NCBI RefSeq assembly: GCF_040412425.1
Contig: NC_089782.1
Location: 20,151,622 to 20,215,621, forward strand
Source: Macrobrachium rosenbergii
Lineage: Eukaryota; Arthropoda; Malacostraca; Decapoda; Palaemonidae
Direction of reading: 5' to 3'
DNA length: 64,000 bases
Positions within the stretch are counted from its first letter, which is position 1; each line of letters opens with the position of its first letter. Under the pieces are notes generated by a model that saw nothing but the letters and a program-made list of their open reading frames with translations, made no database searches and was not told the origin of the DNA. Shown here one piece after another: positions 29,101 through 36,859 of the stretch. The position numbers and the translations under genes were made by a program.

Positions 29101-32100
29101 TCTGCAAATCATTATGAACTAATAATAGCAATCAATGATAACTACTAAAATGGAATATTGAATTTTGGCCAAAGGGCAAGCACTGGGACCTAGGAGGTCA
29201 TTCAGCACTCAAATAAAACCTGAGAGCAGAAAGGTTTAAAAGGTGTAACAGGAAGAAAACCTCAGTTACACTATGAAACAGTTGTTAGGAGAGGGTGGAA
29301 AGTTAGACGGATGAAAGTGAATATGAACAGAGGTACAGTAAAAGGAATGAAAGAGGTTGCAGCTAGGAACTGAAGGGACACTGCAAAGAACCTAAGTAAA
29401 GCCTACAGTGTACCACATGAAGTGCACTAATGGCACAATCCCCCTATGGGGGTATCAACTACTAGAATTTTTTTTATATGAGAGTAAATCACACCTTACT
29501 TTTCAGAGCTCTACCTACAATGCTTCAACTCACAGTGCTTCAATGCTGACAAAATTGATAAGGCTAAAATAATTACCATACAGTACTGGGACACTAAAAG
29601 TTCCAAGTCATTTCTACTGTCATATACCTGTATAACCATTCACAAAGATGGCCACTCCTCTGAAGATTCCATGACGTTCTTCCCCAAAACCAAATTGTGC
29701 TGCTCGCTGAAACTGATCCGACAACTTAGCTTTTTTTGCTGCCATATAACCACCCTGAAAACAATTCAGTCATAAGGAAGAAAGATAAATATTTATATCA
29801 CAAATTACAAAATCTACAAAACATTTTACTTTTAACAAACAATTCCCACTACTGTAACTCCTCATACAGAAAATCTTCCACATTCTAGAGAAAATTTTCA
29901 AGAAACACACAGTTGTTTTCAAGTCCCTCCATTACCCACCTAGTGTCAAGCTAGAACACTCAGGGATTTACTCATTAAAAAGGAATTAAACTAAGACCCT
30001 GAAAAAAAATTCTAAATCATCACCATCATCACAGGCTGTAAAAAGCCTCTGTGAAATTCTGTCATCTTTCGTGTGCACTGTCTTCCACAAATCTCAACTG
30101 CACTACTCCAGCACAATTAACTGACCATTCTACTCTATTGTATTATTGTAAAAATAAATTCTTTTCGTAAGTATACTGGTAATACAGTCCACCCTGCCTA
30201 TTCGCGGTTCTGGATTTGCGGCTTTACCTATTTGTGGATTTTTCCTGTGGAATGTACATCCACATTATTCGCAGAAAAATCACCTATTCACAGAATTTTT
30301 CATACAGAAATATTCACTAATTACTGTATTTTTGTATTTTCATGACTAAACACATTTTTCGTGATAAAACTATTAAAATAGCCAGGTATAAGCATTTTTA
30401 AAGGGGATTTTTGGTGTTTGAACTATCAAAATAGGCAGTTATTAGCATTTTTAGAGGGGTGTCAAGTATTCATGGATTTTAGTTTTTGCAGGTTTGTGGT
30501 CCCTAACCCCCACGAATCCCATGGGTTGACTGAACTTATTATTTCATTCTTACTTAAAAAATGAGGATTCCCACAGCTGGGGACTTTTTCTACCTCTAGT
30601 TTTATAGTGTACACAGCACCCGGGATACTACTTTCTGTACAGCATTAATACTGCAATTAGCATTCAGCCTTGTAGCCTTCAGAAAGACTCCAGGAAGCAA
30701 TGCAAACAGGCAACTCCTTTACAGAAGCATCAGTTCCTTTACTGAAGCATATGTACAGGAAAAATTATATGACACTTAAGCTAACACAGATATTCATTAA
30801 AATAGTAGTTATCTGACATTCTTATAGTTGAAGGACTTATCAAAACAGTATAGATATCAAATATCATTATTATTATACATAATACATATGTTACATACAG
30901 TTTATATGCATCCACGTACATTTACTTTATTATTGTTTTGCAAGAGAATTATGTTTATGTTATTTATCCTTCATAACCTTTATACTTATTGTAATACCAC
31001 TAGCCTGCTTATGCATAGTAGCAACATAGTAATTATATATGACAACACTGCTATTGTTTCCCACCATGTGCAATGCATAAGCAGTTGCAGTTAAGTGGCC
31101 GATGAGGCATGACAAGCATGGGATTTCCTTCTGCTTTCATGTTAGTGTCTGTCTGTCACTAATATATGGTAGTATAAGGAGTCTTTGACTTTAATTCATC
31201 ACGCTTAGTTCCATTACCTACATGGATGTATGTGGCAGGGTTATATGCCGCAGATATATGGCACAGTAAGTATATCTCCCTTGACAGAGACTTCAGCTGG
31301 ACCTCACACTCTGAAATCCAAGAAGGCAACCACCATTAAGTGTGTTTACTTCTCATCTCACACACTGGATCTCTTAAAGGATATCAATAACAGTATCTCC
31401 AGGAGTGATACAGTGTTTGTGCAGTGCAGGGTTATGTATCATAGGCAGTGTGGTATAACGAAAACGCGTCCTTGCCAATCTCTTGGTGGGATACTTGAAT
31501 TCTGGCGTGATTTTCGCGGCCTAAGGATGCGCGGAGATCAGCGCTGCTCTCCACTCGCCCTGCCCTCCTCCCAACTAATGCAACACATGCACGCAGCCAC
31601 CTACACTCGCTCGCCTGCCCATCCACCCGCCTCATTTTACAAGTTACTGTAACTTGGATTTTAATTTTCAATTACTCCTGGTCATTCCTTCGTTTACATA
31701 CAGCGAACTGGACAATTTCCTGGCAATCTACAGCTTCCAAGCTCTCTTATGATACCCAACTCATCATGGGTCAGCAAGAGGAACAGCTAATTGAGTTGAT
31801 AGATAAAACAGAAGATCAGACAGTGGACCAGGCAGAGGATCAGACAGAGGGTCCGATGGGAGACGACAGATCAATGCATCTCCCCACAGCTGATGAAGAT
31901 ACCAACCCCACCCTCCCTCCTTTTCCGACTCCCAACAGGACAAGAAGCCGCGATAATGGCATATTGCATCTCATACACTTTCTTCAGACTTCCAGCTTGC
32001 AAGAACAAGATCGACGGACACAAGAGGAGCAAACCTTCAGACAACAAATGGAGCAATCACCACTGGAAGACAACCAGCAGTTCATGGCCCTTTTCACACT

Positions 32101-35100
32101 GCTATCAGGAAAGATTGCGGCATCGCAACCCCAGCAACCTGACACCACATCCGCACCTCCTGTCACACCTGTTCCCCCAACCCCTGGCGTTGCAGTGCAT
32201 ACACCCACAGTTTCTAGCAAACCTTCAGTCCACCCCTACCTCTCCTGCAACAAGATGCAACGTATCAAGCGTTTCGCCAATGGAGGCTCCGTTTTGAGGA
32301 CTAATACAGCCTTAGTTGGACTTGATAGATTGCATTAAACCTCCCAGCTGATCCACCTGAGGACTTTCATCTCCCTGGACGTTCAGCGTCTGCTTACATA
32401 TACACTAGGCATCCCTCCCGACACATCACTTTCCCTGATAGAAGTGTTGGATACACTGCAGAAACACTTTTGCAGCCTTAGAAATGAAGCTTTACAACAC
32501 AGGGAATTGTTGTCCTGCAAAAAGCTGTGAGAGAATCGTTTGCAGACTACTAGGAACGTCTCAAAGATCTTGCTGATGAAGTGGACTTCTGCACTGGCAA
32601 ACCCACTTCCTGCGCTAAATGGCAATTGGAGATGATAATTTTGATGGGTGTGAGGGATGAAGAGTTAATACAATGCCTTATCCTCCTCCAACCCTCATCC
32701 ACTCTCGCAGAGTTCGCAACATGCAGTTGCTCTTATGAATCTACATGTGCAACTGAGTCAGCCAATGCATCTTCCCCTACCCAGGTCAGCACAGCATCTT
32801 CATATAAGAGGAACCAGTGCCGGCAGAAGAGGACTTCTCATTGATCTCCTGACCAGCGTTCTCACCAGTCTCCTAACAGTGACCCTTGTCAATACTGCTC
32901 TTGCAGGCACAACTCCGGACAATGCCCAGCCATGGGTGCTACCTGCAGTAACTGTGGACACACGGGTCACTGGCCCTGCTCTCAGAAACGCCCTGCTAAG
33001 GAAGCTCAGTGCAATATCTGCCAGAAATAGGGACATTTTGTGAAGATGTGCAGGTCTACCAAGACGAATCAGACTGGGCATGCAATCTCACATTCATGCC
33101 CAAGTGGAAATCGCCCCTCACCACCTACTAAGTCAAACACCAGCTGCCGTCTCGTGGGCGCCAACTCAGATAATGAGTCCCCAACACCAGTCACTGTCTC
33201 CCTGTCATTTGGTGATGTCTCATCACATCTCCAGCTAATCCCTGGTACAGGAGCAGAAATCACAGTGATTGGCACCACACACTTGGATGCACTTTCCATA
33301 CCCCGGACAAGACTTTCACTTCCACCCAAGACGACGTCTTGACAGCAGATGGATCTCCCATGACACCAGCTATGGGATGCTTCCAAGCGACACTTTGCCT
33401 CAGCAACAAGTACTTAGCAAGCATACATGTTCACCAAGATACCCAGACCACTCTCCTCTCCCGTGGACACTGCCTAGCTCTTGCCATAGTGTCACCAGAC
33501 TTCCTGAGGGCCATTCTCAAGGTTACGCATGTCAACAGGTGCGCCCAGTTTCCTGCCTCCGCCATGATGTCACCCGCAGTTGCTAAGGATTATTTTCTCT
33601 GCCATTTCAGTGATGTCCTCATATCCAAGAGGGATCTGCAGACTCGGCCACTAAAGAAAATGACAAGGTCCCCCCCCCCTGTGGATCCACCTGAAACCTG
33701 GCGCTGTACTGTTCGCTGTACACAGGCCCAGGCCCATTCCGTTCACCCTCAGGGATCAAGTGAAAGAAGAACCTGACTCCATAGCGCAACAAGGAATCAT
33801 CAGACCAGTAGGCAAGGAACCCTCCAAATGGTGCCATCCCATGGTCCTGGTACACAAGGACAAAGGAGTCCACATCAGGTGGCAGTCCTCTTCTGCCAAC
33901 TCCATCTGCCAGTAGCTAAGCAGGGCATCCGCTGTGGTGAAGTACTTCACAGTAGGAGAGATACTATGGATCACACCCACCAAAACTCTCAGATTGCCCG
34001 CTCTACACACCTATCACCCACACGCCCCATGATGCTGTCCGCAGCATCTCTCCTACTGCGAAGTACTTCACCACAAAAGACGCCCTGCTTGGCTACTGGC
34101 AGATGGGGTTGGCGGAAGAAGACCGCCACCTAACCATGTTTATAACTCCGTATGGAAGATTTCAGCATTGCCGCGGCTCAATGGAATTTTCGGCGACAGG
34201 TGATGCGTACTGCCTCTGTGGGGATATGGCTCTTCAAGGTTATTCCCAACAGTGTGAAAGTTGTAGATGACATCCTGTCCAAAGAGGATCTCCCATCCCT
34301 CCTACAACATGCACACCAAATGCTGACCAGGTGCTGTCAATACGGCATCACCCTCAACAAGGAGAAATTCACCGTAGCTGCCCCTACAGTTAACTTCTGC
34401 GGTTATGTCCTATCATCCAACAGCATTACAGCAGACCCCAACAAGGTATCAGCTGTACATGACTTCCCTATGTCGTCCAACATTATGGACTTCAGGTCAT
34501 TTATGGGTCTCGTCAATCAACTCGCCAACTTCAGTCCGGACATCGCAGCAGCAGCGCAGCCCCTACGCCCACTTATGAGAACCAAACGCTCATTCATTTG
34601 GACCCCCAACCATGAGCAAGCATTTAAGAAGGTTAAGTAAGCTTTGACTTCACCACCTGTCCTGGCACCATTCAACCCAGTCCTGCCTGTGGTCCTGCAA
34701 ACAGATACCAAGCTCCAGCCGCCATGCCTGAAGCTCAGACAACAACTGCAGTCAGATGCGCCTTGTCCAGTGTGGCTCTCGTTTTCTTACGGGCACAGAA
34801 ACTCGCTACGCCACCATAGAGCTGGAGCTGCTCACAGTCACTTGGGCTATGGCTAAGTGCTGCCTATACTTGTCTGGACCTCAGCATTGCCACCTGGTAC
34901 CCATTCTCAACCACTATACCCAGGACACCACTCAGAATCCACCCCTGCAACGCCTCAAGGTGAAAGTGACCCCCAACATCTTCACTGCAGTCTGGCCTGT
35001 GGGGAAACAGCTCTGCATACCAGACGCCCTGTATCGTTCCCCATCCAGTCCTCCACCATCTGTCAGGGGTATCGTCACTAGCACCACCGCTTCCACCGAC

Positions 35101-36857
35101 AACCAGGCAACAGGACCCATCGTCGAAAAAAATAGGACTTTACAGGAAATCCACACCATTGCATCTCAGGATCAAGACTACAATCGCTTTGTCCACTACG
35201 TCTGATGGCTTTACCACCAACTGCTATGACCTCCATGCCTCCACCCTCCCATATTGGAAGCTGCGGGATAGCCTTTACATGGATGGAGAGTTAAGTACTA
35301 TATGGGCCCCAGATCGTCGTCCCTGCAGCCCTCCGAAGATGCACCTTGGTAAGCCTCCACGGCAGCCACTGAGGGATTGAAGCTACTTGACGTCGTGCAA
35401 GACAGTCAGTGTTTTGGCCAGGCATCAACACCAATATAAAGAATACGTTTGAAAGCTGCGATGCCTGCCAACAGCTTCTCCCCAGTCAGCAACAAGAGCC
35501 TTACCCGTAGTCAGCAGCAAGAACCTTACATGTGAGACGACCACCCATCCCAGCCCTTCAAAAGCGTGTCAGCGGCCTTCTTCCACGTAGCAGGGTTCCT
35601 TGTTATCGTTGACAGACTTTCAGGCTGGCCTGTGGTTGTCCCCTATGGATGTGACACAACTGCAGCCACAGTCACAAGAATGATCTGTGTCTTCTTCCGG
35701 AGGTTGGTGTCCCACTCCGCTTATGGACCGATGGAGGAACCCCATTTTCCAGCCAAGAATTCAAGCAATTCGCTGACCGCTGAGGCATTCATCACATCAT
35801 CACTTCTCCACATTACCCTCAGTCCAATGGACAGGCGGAAGCTGCAGTAAAAGCTGTCAAACATCTGATCATCAGAACAGCCCCATCTGGGAACATAGAT
35901 TGTGAAGCCTTTGATAGAGCACTGCTGGAGCTTCGGAACGCCCCGACCCCTGCTGGGCACTCCCCCGCGCAGTGCCTAATATGAGTGATGACATCTCAAC
36001 CCCAATTCCCTGTGCCCCCTTGCTCTGGCCAGGAAAGAGAGCCATCATTTAACACCCCCAATGTCTCTAGATGTTCATCCTGACTCGCTAAAAGGAGGCA
36101 ATGTTCCACTCGAGACAGTGCAACGAGTGTAAAGGAGGAGGGAGGTGTATAGATATCAGATATCATTACTATTACACAGTACATATTTTACATACAGTTT
36201 ATATGCGTCCATGTACATTTACTTTATTATTGTTTTGCAAAAGAATTAATTTTACGTTATCATTTATCCTTCATAACCATTATACTTATTGCAAAACTAA
36301 TAGCCTGATTATGCATTGTGGCAACATCGCAATTATTATATAAGCCAACACCACTATTGTTTCCCGCCATAAGCAGCTGCAGTTAAGTGGCCACTGAAGT
36401 GTGACAAGCGTGGACATCCTTCCACTTTCATCTTAGTGTCTGTCTGTCATTAATATATGGTACTATAAAGAATCTTCGACCTTAATTCAACACCCTTAGT
36501 TTCATTACCTACATGGACATATGTGGCAGGGTTATATGCAGCAGATGCAAAACTGTTAAGAATTTATCGCATTATTATAAAACAAAGAATTTACAGTTCT
36601 TCAGTTACAAGCAAATATTTACCTAACAAATTCCTGCAGTCAGCCTCAATTACAAATTTTAGTTAAAACCAAATGGTCTTCTGTAATTACTGCCATTCTC
36701 ATGGTGTACAATTAAATTGCACATCAGACCCTACAGGAATAGAATACAGTACCACAATTCTAAAGCAATGACTCACGTGATCCTCAAATCCCGTTGGACC
36801 ATATCCTCTTCTCCGGCCATCCCCACGACCTCTATTTGATGATCCCCTGTGAGACAT
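283..36857 (-). CDS. REV1: REV1 DNA repair polymerase (deoxycytidyl transferase), 10 exons, 3' end outside window
   Basis: REV1 inserts dCMP opposite abasic sites and damaged guanines and scaffolds the other translesion polymerases in the nucleus. Coding exons in order are 36777-36857, 29628-29754, 21561-23172, 21261-21381, 18534-18687, 17196-17368, 14745-14894, 13919-14037, 1052-1118 and 283-888. All junctions are AG/GT and the phases agree, giving 1070 uninterrupted codons. Domains: BRCT about residues 55-140; a long acidic linker; the REV1-specific N-digit stretch about 365-415; palm core with HIDMD (Asp444, Asp446) and SCDE (Asp618, Glu619) catalytic acids; helix-hairpin-helix around 690-710; little finger about 757-868; first ubiquitin-binding motif about 971-994. 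The second ubiquitin-binding motif and C-terminal polymerase-interaction domain lie off the left edge. The start codon is the first ATG upstream of the conserved GGYMAAK motif. The 5' UTR may be spliced: a possible acceptor lies just upstream of exon 1. Confidence 0.95.
1052..1118 (-). CDS. REV1: REV1 exon 9 (end of little finger)
   Basis: A 67-bp exon encoding REVMTLLRQIKVPPQDFRGV then GIQ; the RGVGI motif closes the little finger in REV1. It completes the split Arg codon of exon 8 and ends in phase 0 before GTCAGG. Confidence 0.92.
1378..1724. mobile_element. TA-inserting MITE, CAGTRAACCCC family, copy 1
   Basis: Terminal inverted repeats read CAGTGAACCCCAGATTCGCG on the left and CGAATACGGGGAGTTTACTG on the right. 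The interior is AT-rich and non-coding. The same family occurs at 9933-10275, 27276-27572, 30185-30532 and 37687-38014. It lies in REV1 intron 8. Confidence 0.8.
1827..2697. mobile_element. CAGTCATACC element, copy 1
   Basis: Terminal inverted repeats CAGTCATACC and GGTATGACTG are perfect over 10 bp and flanked by TA at 1825-1826 and 2698-2699. No coding capacity is visible. It contains the 2413-2492 GA tract. A second, larger copy in inverted orientation interrupts the DIRS reverse transcriptase at 8342-9930. Confidence 0.8.
2413..2492. repeat. (GA)n microsatellite, about 40 units
   Basis: Uninterrupted GA tract inside the first CAGTCATACC element. The matching position in the other copy (near 9360-9377) has only about nine CT units. 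Confidence 0.97.
2700..3004. mobile_element. TA-inserting MITE, CAGGCGGTCCCCGGTT family
   Basis: The ends read CAGGCGGTCCCCGGTTTAAC and GTGAACCGGGGACTGCCTG, with TA at 2698-2699 and 3005-3006. It abuts the previous element, sharing one TA. Relatives are at 24196-24427 and, interrupted, at 3412-5390. Confidence 0.78.
3412..5390. mobile_element. CAGGCAGTCCCCGGTT MITE split by a 1.7-kb insertion
   Basis: The left half (3412-3515) starts CAGGCAGTCCCCGGTTATC. The right half resumes at 5254 with sequence matching the intact copy at 24196-24427 (for example TTTTCGTCGCTA and ACAAG), ending near 5390 in an altered terminus. Confidence 0.6.
3516..5253. mobile_element. CAGGTA-ended element inserted at TA
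   Basis: It begins CAGGTAGTGCTCGAG and ends GGGGAATACCTG, flanked by TA at 3514-3515 and 5254-5255. It breaks the surrounding MITE at a point that is continuous in the copy at 24196. The first 180 bp are imperfectly duplicated at about 3807-3990. A motif with TAGGCTAGGCTACC repeats near 4960-5175. No long ORF is convincing. Confidence 0.6.
5880..6761 (-). pseudogene. DIRS tyrosine recombinase, degenerate
   Basis: The N-terminal part (6761-6351) reads VTEIVDFLLFLCSTKGLSTS then TIKGYRALLS, the SAM-like fold of DIRS recombinases. A frameshift near 6370 leads into a second frame with ERALCPVRALKFYL and the box AHEIKAVAMS. Known recombinases have His-x-x-Arg at this box; here it is His-Glu-Ile-Lys. 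A stop at 6001-6003 precedes a continuing frame with SHYLRD, which probably holds the catalytic tyrosine. Confidence 0.75.
7296..8339 (-). pseudogene. DIRS reverse transcriptase (second half) and RNase H, degenerate
   Basis: Starts at FHIPVHPTSRKYLRFVFQ and continues GLCFGLSTAPQVFTRVLA, then ISLYLDDWLLHF (catalytic Asp pair), GLVINRDKS, YLGMIVNS and FPVPKRIDKR. RNase H-like sequence follows, including VHSDSTTALVYIKKGG. Several frames must be joined. The first half of the domain lies at 10276-10700, beyond the two insertions. Confidence 0.8.
8342..9930. mobile_element. CAGTCATACC element, copy 2, inserted in DIRS RT
   Basis: It is the inverted counterpart of the element at 1827-2697, sharing long stretches (for example GGTTCCAGAACCCCTCG-like and AAAGTTACTTAATAC segments). 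The right end is GGTATGACTG and the left end a diverged CAGTAATAC. TA flanks at 8340-8341 and 9931-9932. It is about 700 bp longer than copy 1, partly because of an internal tandem array. Confidence 0.78.
8505..8735. repeat. Imperfect tandem repeat, about 40-50 bp unit
   Basis: About five units of the type TGTGTAAAATCTGTATGAAA then AATGCATTTCATGCTTT, with unit length varying. It lies inside the CAGTCATACC element and probably arose after insertion or in its source copy. Confidence 0.8.
9933..10275. mobile_element. TA-inserting MITE, CAGTRAACCCC family, copy 2
   Basis: The ends are CAGTAAACCACCGTATTCGC and CGAATACGGGCGTTTACTG, with TA at 9931-9932 and 10276-10277. It abuts the CAGTCATACC element, and both together interrupt the DIRS RT. 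Confidence 0.82.
10276..11103 (-). pseudogene. DIRS pol N-terminal part and first half of RT, degenerate
   Basis: Contains YTIPFLNKPPLVHKPVEL and YSPGLERFDALLLEVESL, then REAIEVVEDIHSPGF, the DIRS RT entry region. After frameshifts it reads KMETNQTFLASIRQGEWMVS followed by IDTQDAY, the first catalytic Asp motif. The frame stops at the Tyr codon, where the insertion begins. Confidence 0.75.
11270..12977 (-). pseudogene. DIRS gag-like ORF, fragmented
   Basis: A clear start at 12977 (MSDTGSSIIRYCSKGCN) opens a 187-codon frame with Cys pairs (CSVGLRCEECSEW) and a Ser/Pro-rich stretch. Further pieces in shifted frames follow down to 11270, including GWFSEKREQGKAVFCFPPSK, and continue to about 10740 (RHCSFLPQDTSADLLRVLSC). 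The gag assignment rests on position upstream of DIRS pol. Confidence 0.6.
13919..14037 (-). CDS. REV1: REV1 exon 8 (little finger)
   Basis: Encodes IRAKDAPIETAKFMGHGVCD, then NIAKST and a Ser-rich end. KFxGHGxCDN is characteristic of REV1. The donor is GTAGGG, phase 2. The intron after it is the 12.8-kb one that holds the DIRS element. Confidence 0.93.
14041..14740. other. REV1 intron 7, nothing recognised
   Basis: AT-rich sequence between exons 7 and 8. No ORF, MITE end or tandem repeat was recognised. Confidence 0.6.
14745..14894 (-). CDS. REV1: REV1 exon 7 (little finger start)
   Basis: Exactly 50 codons, phase 0 at both ends. It starts RKSVSAEVNYGIRFTS, the signature at the start of the polymerase-associated (little finger) domain, and ends GKCITLKLK. 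Confidence 0.94.
14895..16800. other. REV1 intron 6, left part, nothing recognised
   Basis: AT-rich, with an A run near 15049-15061. Open frames here are short, with AT-driven composition and no family resemblance. Confidence 0.55.
16805..17112 (+). repeat. SINE-like dispersed repeat, copy 1
   Basis: Consensus landmarks in order: GGCCAAAGGCCAAG, GCTGGGACC, TTGAAAGGTGTAACAGGAGG, GAAAGTAAGA, GGTTGCAGCTAGGGGC, GAGGTGCACTGATG. Seven copies of this roughly 300-bp family occur in the window, all on this strand. No clear pol III B box was found, so SINE is only a working name. Confidence 0.85.
17149..17185. repeat. (GA)n microsatellite next to REV1 exon 6 donor
   Basis: AG tract of about 18 units. 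On the transcribed strand it is a CT tract starting about 10 bp downstream of the exon 6 donor. Confidence 0.95.
17196..17368 (-). CDS. REV1: REV1 exon 6 (helix-hairpin-helix, thumb)
   Basis: Encodes GVGWSLGKRLESQNIKTCED followed by FGNKTGQSLYYYCRGIDDRP, which closely follows the thumb region of animal REV1. The donor GTAAGG is followed within about 10 bp by a (CT)n microsatellite on the transcribed strand. Confidence 0.94.
18534..18687 (-). CDS. REV1: REV1 exon 5 (palm to helix-hairpin-helix)
   Basis: Begins AATKCPCSAGIGPNMLVARM, the Y-family SxGIGxNxLxA motif, and ends in VTDLPG at the start of the helix-hairpin-helix. The donor GTAAGT is clear and the phase is 1. Confidence 0.94.
18690..20160. 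other. REV1 intron 4, nothing recognised
   Basis: Intronic AT-rich sequence without a recognisable element or coding exon. Confidence 0.55.
20167..20481 (+). repeat. SINE-like dispersed repeat, copy 2
   Basis: Full-length copy in REV1 intron 4, from the AGAATAGAACAGAATATAG start through GTCAAAGGACAAGCACTGGG to the CCCTCCCCCC end. Confidence 0.85.
21145..21205. repeat. Short tandem duplication
   Basis: CCCTTAAACCTATTTYACTT followed by CCTTAATTTTT occurs twice in a row, in REV1 intron 4 just left of exon 4. Confidence 0.8.
21261..21381 (-). CDS. REV1: REV1 exon 4 (catalytic SCDE)
   Basis: Encodes FTHDIEAVSCDEMFVDLTEL and ends YLRQEVQ. The Asp-Glu pair (618-619) completes the two-metal active site. 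The acceptor is TCTTCAG and the donor GTGAGT, and the exon ends in phase 0. Confidence 0.94.
21561..23172 (-). CDS. REV1: REV1 exon 3 (BRCT, acidic linker, N-digit, start of palm)
   Basis: A 1612-bp exon covering residues 70-607. It starts with PTAEELKRIM and the BRCT core (YYSRSKTTHII, then SPKWISESL with the conserved Trp). A Ser/Asp/Glu-rich linker follows, with three EDLFSD motifs at residues 210-215, 252-257 and 290-295. Next come FLSEFYNNSRLHHIS (REV1 N-digit), IMHIDMDCFFVSVG (metal-binding acids), RNRPELKGKPVAVT, and IASCSYEARKAGVRNGMF with CPNLKTIPYDF. The donor is GTTAGT, phase 2. Vertebrate REV1 splits this region over several exons. Confidence 0.95.
23440..23535. repeat. (ATT)n-rich low-complexity tract
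   Basis: Imperfect ATT/ATC triplets in REV1 intron 2. They generate a leucine-rich spurious frame. Confidence 0.75.
23870..23965. repeat. Tandem duplication of about 47 bp
   Basis: TTCTTTACTACCCAAAATAT then ATCAGATCTA occurs twice in succession. Confidence 0.85.
24196..24427. mobile_element. TA-inserting MITE, CAGGCAGTCCCCGGTT family, intact copy
   Basis: Starts CAGGCAGTCCCCGGTTATCG and ends CGATAACTGGGGACTGCCT, near-perfect inverted termini. The middle repeats CGCTGATAACTG-type motifs. It gives the uninterrupted order needed to recognise the split copy at 3412-5390. Confidence 0.85.
24925..25211 (+). repeat. SINE-like dispersed repeat, copy 3
   Basis: Nearly full-length, starting AGGCCAAAGGCCAAGCGCTG, in REV1 intron 2. 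It is followed by a CT tract at 25213-25239. Confidence 0.87.
25550..26470 (-). mobile_element. Degenerate LINE, RTE-like
   Basis: On the minus strand the left part of an RT is recognisable by PLEAFVHYEKASDNIQW near 26400-26460, resembling the xxDYEKAFDSI motif of RTE-type LINEs. The far end near 25600-25640 reads as RPRTNLDENSETGSW-like sequence, similar to the C-terminal tail of the same class. The interior is too broken to follow. Confidence 0.5.
26860..27078 (+). repeat. SINE-like dispersed repeat, copy 4 (5' truncated)
   Basis: Begins at the TAACAGAAGGAAAACCTCAC segment and continues to AGGTGCACTGATAGCATTAG. The first about 90 bp of the consensus are missing. Confidence 0.82.
27276..27572. 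mobile_element. TA-inserting MITE, CAGTRAACCCC family, copy 3
   Basis: The right end is GGCGGGGGTTGACTG and the left end CAGCCGACCCCCCGG; the interior shares GAATACCCGACACCCTCTAA and ATATACGTTCC with the other copies. Confidence 0.78.
27865..28900 (-). mobile_element. LINE fragment (C-terminal RT) with AAT-type 3' tail
   Basis: Minus strand, 5' truncated. A diverged RT catalytic box (CANDAV in place of FADDx) is followed by MDQIREWCNRWSMRLNSSKT, LTILGVTFDSHLTFEKHL, SFVLPLLEYCCPVWMS and, in the next frame, a tail ending PHTIGLWNSLPEEVV. These are standard C-terminal RT landmarks of jockey-superfamily LINEs. The 3' UTR-like stretch ends in a short (AAT)n at 27866-27880. The clade is not certain. 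Confidence 0.8.
29149..29452 (+). repeat. SINE-like dispersed repeat, copy 5
   Basis: Full-length copy in REV1 intron 2, about 170 bp from exon 2, ending CACAATCCCCCTATGGGGG. Confidence 0.86.
29628..29754 (-). CDS. REV1: REV1 exon 2 (residues 28-70, start of BRCT)
   Basis: Translates as GGYMAAKKAKLSDQF, then a segment ending in GVAIFVNGYT, the first strand of the REV1 BRCT domain. Acceptor TTTTCAG and donor GTATATG bound it. The last base starts the codon completed by exon 3 (phase 1). Confidence 0.9.
30185..30532. mobile_element. TA-inserting MITE, CAGTRAACCCC family, copy 4
   Basis: Starts CAGTCCACCCTGCCTATTCG and ends ATGGGTTGACTG. Inverted in orientation relative to copy 3. Confidence 0.75.
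30847..31268 (+). repeat. 5' LTR
   Basis: Begins GTATAGATATCAAATATC (first base of the usual TG lost) and ends near TTATATGCCGCAGATATA. It matches 36146-36549 over its length with many substitutions and small indels. TGGCACAGTAAG follows, in the position of a primer-binding site. Confidence 0.85.
31766..33060 (+). pseudogene. Ty3-type gag remnant
   Basis: Starts MGQQEEQLIELIDKTEDQTV and continues acidic and Pro-rich for 190 codons before a frame break. Later segments in other frames include a capsid-like stretch and, near 32880-33050, two CCHC zinc knuckles (CSNCGHTGHWPC and CNICQ-stop-GHFVKMC), the second holding an in-frame stop. Confidence 0.8.
33180..35985 (+). pseudogene. Ty3-type pol remnant (protease, RT, RNase H, integrase)
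   Basis: Protease motif LIPGTGAEITVIG near 33235 (Asp-Ser/Thr-Gly altered to Gly-Thr-Gly). RT segments near 34070-34640 include GYWQMGLAEEDRHLT, the box VVDDILS where YxDD is expected, and GYVLSSNSI. RNase H near 34640-34890 has TRYATIELELLTVTWAM. Integrase near 35580-35960 has FLVIVDRLSGWPVV and a later HYPQSNGQAEAAVKA in another frame. Multiple stops and shifts. Confidence 0.85.
36128..36145 (+). promoter_or_regulatory. Polypurine tract of the LTR element
   Basis: The run GTAAAGGAGGAGGGAGG ends directly before the TGTATAGATATC start of the 3' LTR, the position of the plus-strand primer. Confidence 0.75.
36146..36549 (+). repeat. 3' LTR
   Basis: Starts TGTATAGATATCAGATATC, ends CAGATGCA and is followed by AAAC, also found just before the 5' LTR. 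Confidence 0.85.
36777..36857 (-). CDS. REV1: REV1 exon 1 (start codon, residues 1-27)
   Basis: The ATG is at 36857-36855 and the exon ends in FEDH followed by a GTGAGT donor, phase 0. The encoded N-terminus is rich in Arg and Gly (SNRGRGDGRRRG). It joins directly to GGYMAAK of exon 2, a stretch conserved near the N-terminus of animal REV1. The exon is too short to stand out as an ORF and was found by looking for the missing N-terminus. Confidence 0.82.
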
Positions 36858-36859
36858 GT

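Larger units (their letters stand above)
30847..36549 (+). mobile_element. Ty3-type LTR retrotransposon, complete structure, decayed coding
   Basis: Two direct LTRs (30847-31268 and 36146-36549), a TGG-starting primer-site position after the first LTR, a purine tract just before the second, and AAAC on both outer sides as a likely 4-bp target duplication. In between come gag with two zinc knuckles, protease, RT, RNase H and integrase in Ty3 order. Stops and frameshifts break every gene and the LTRs differ clearly, so this is an old insertion. It lies in REV1 intron 1, opposite in orientation to the gene. Confidence 0.9.

Noticed and set aside
34644..35205. Independent plus-strand genes in the 31-36 kb region
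   Set aside because: All frames there are pieces of the one Ty3-type element between its LTRs.
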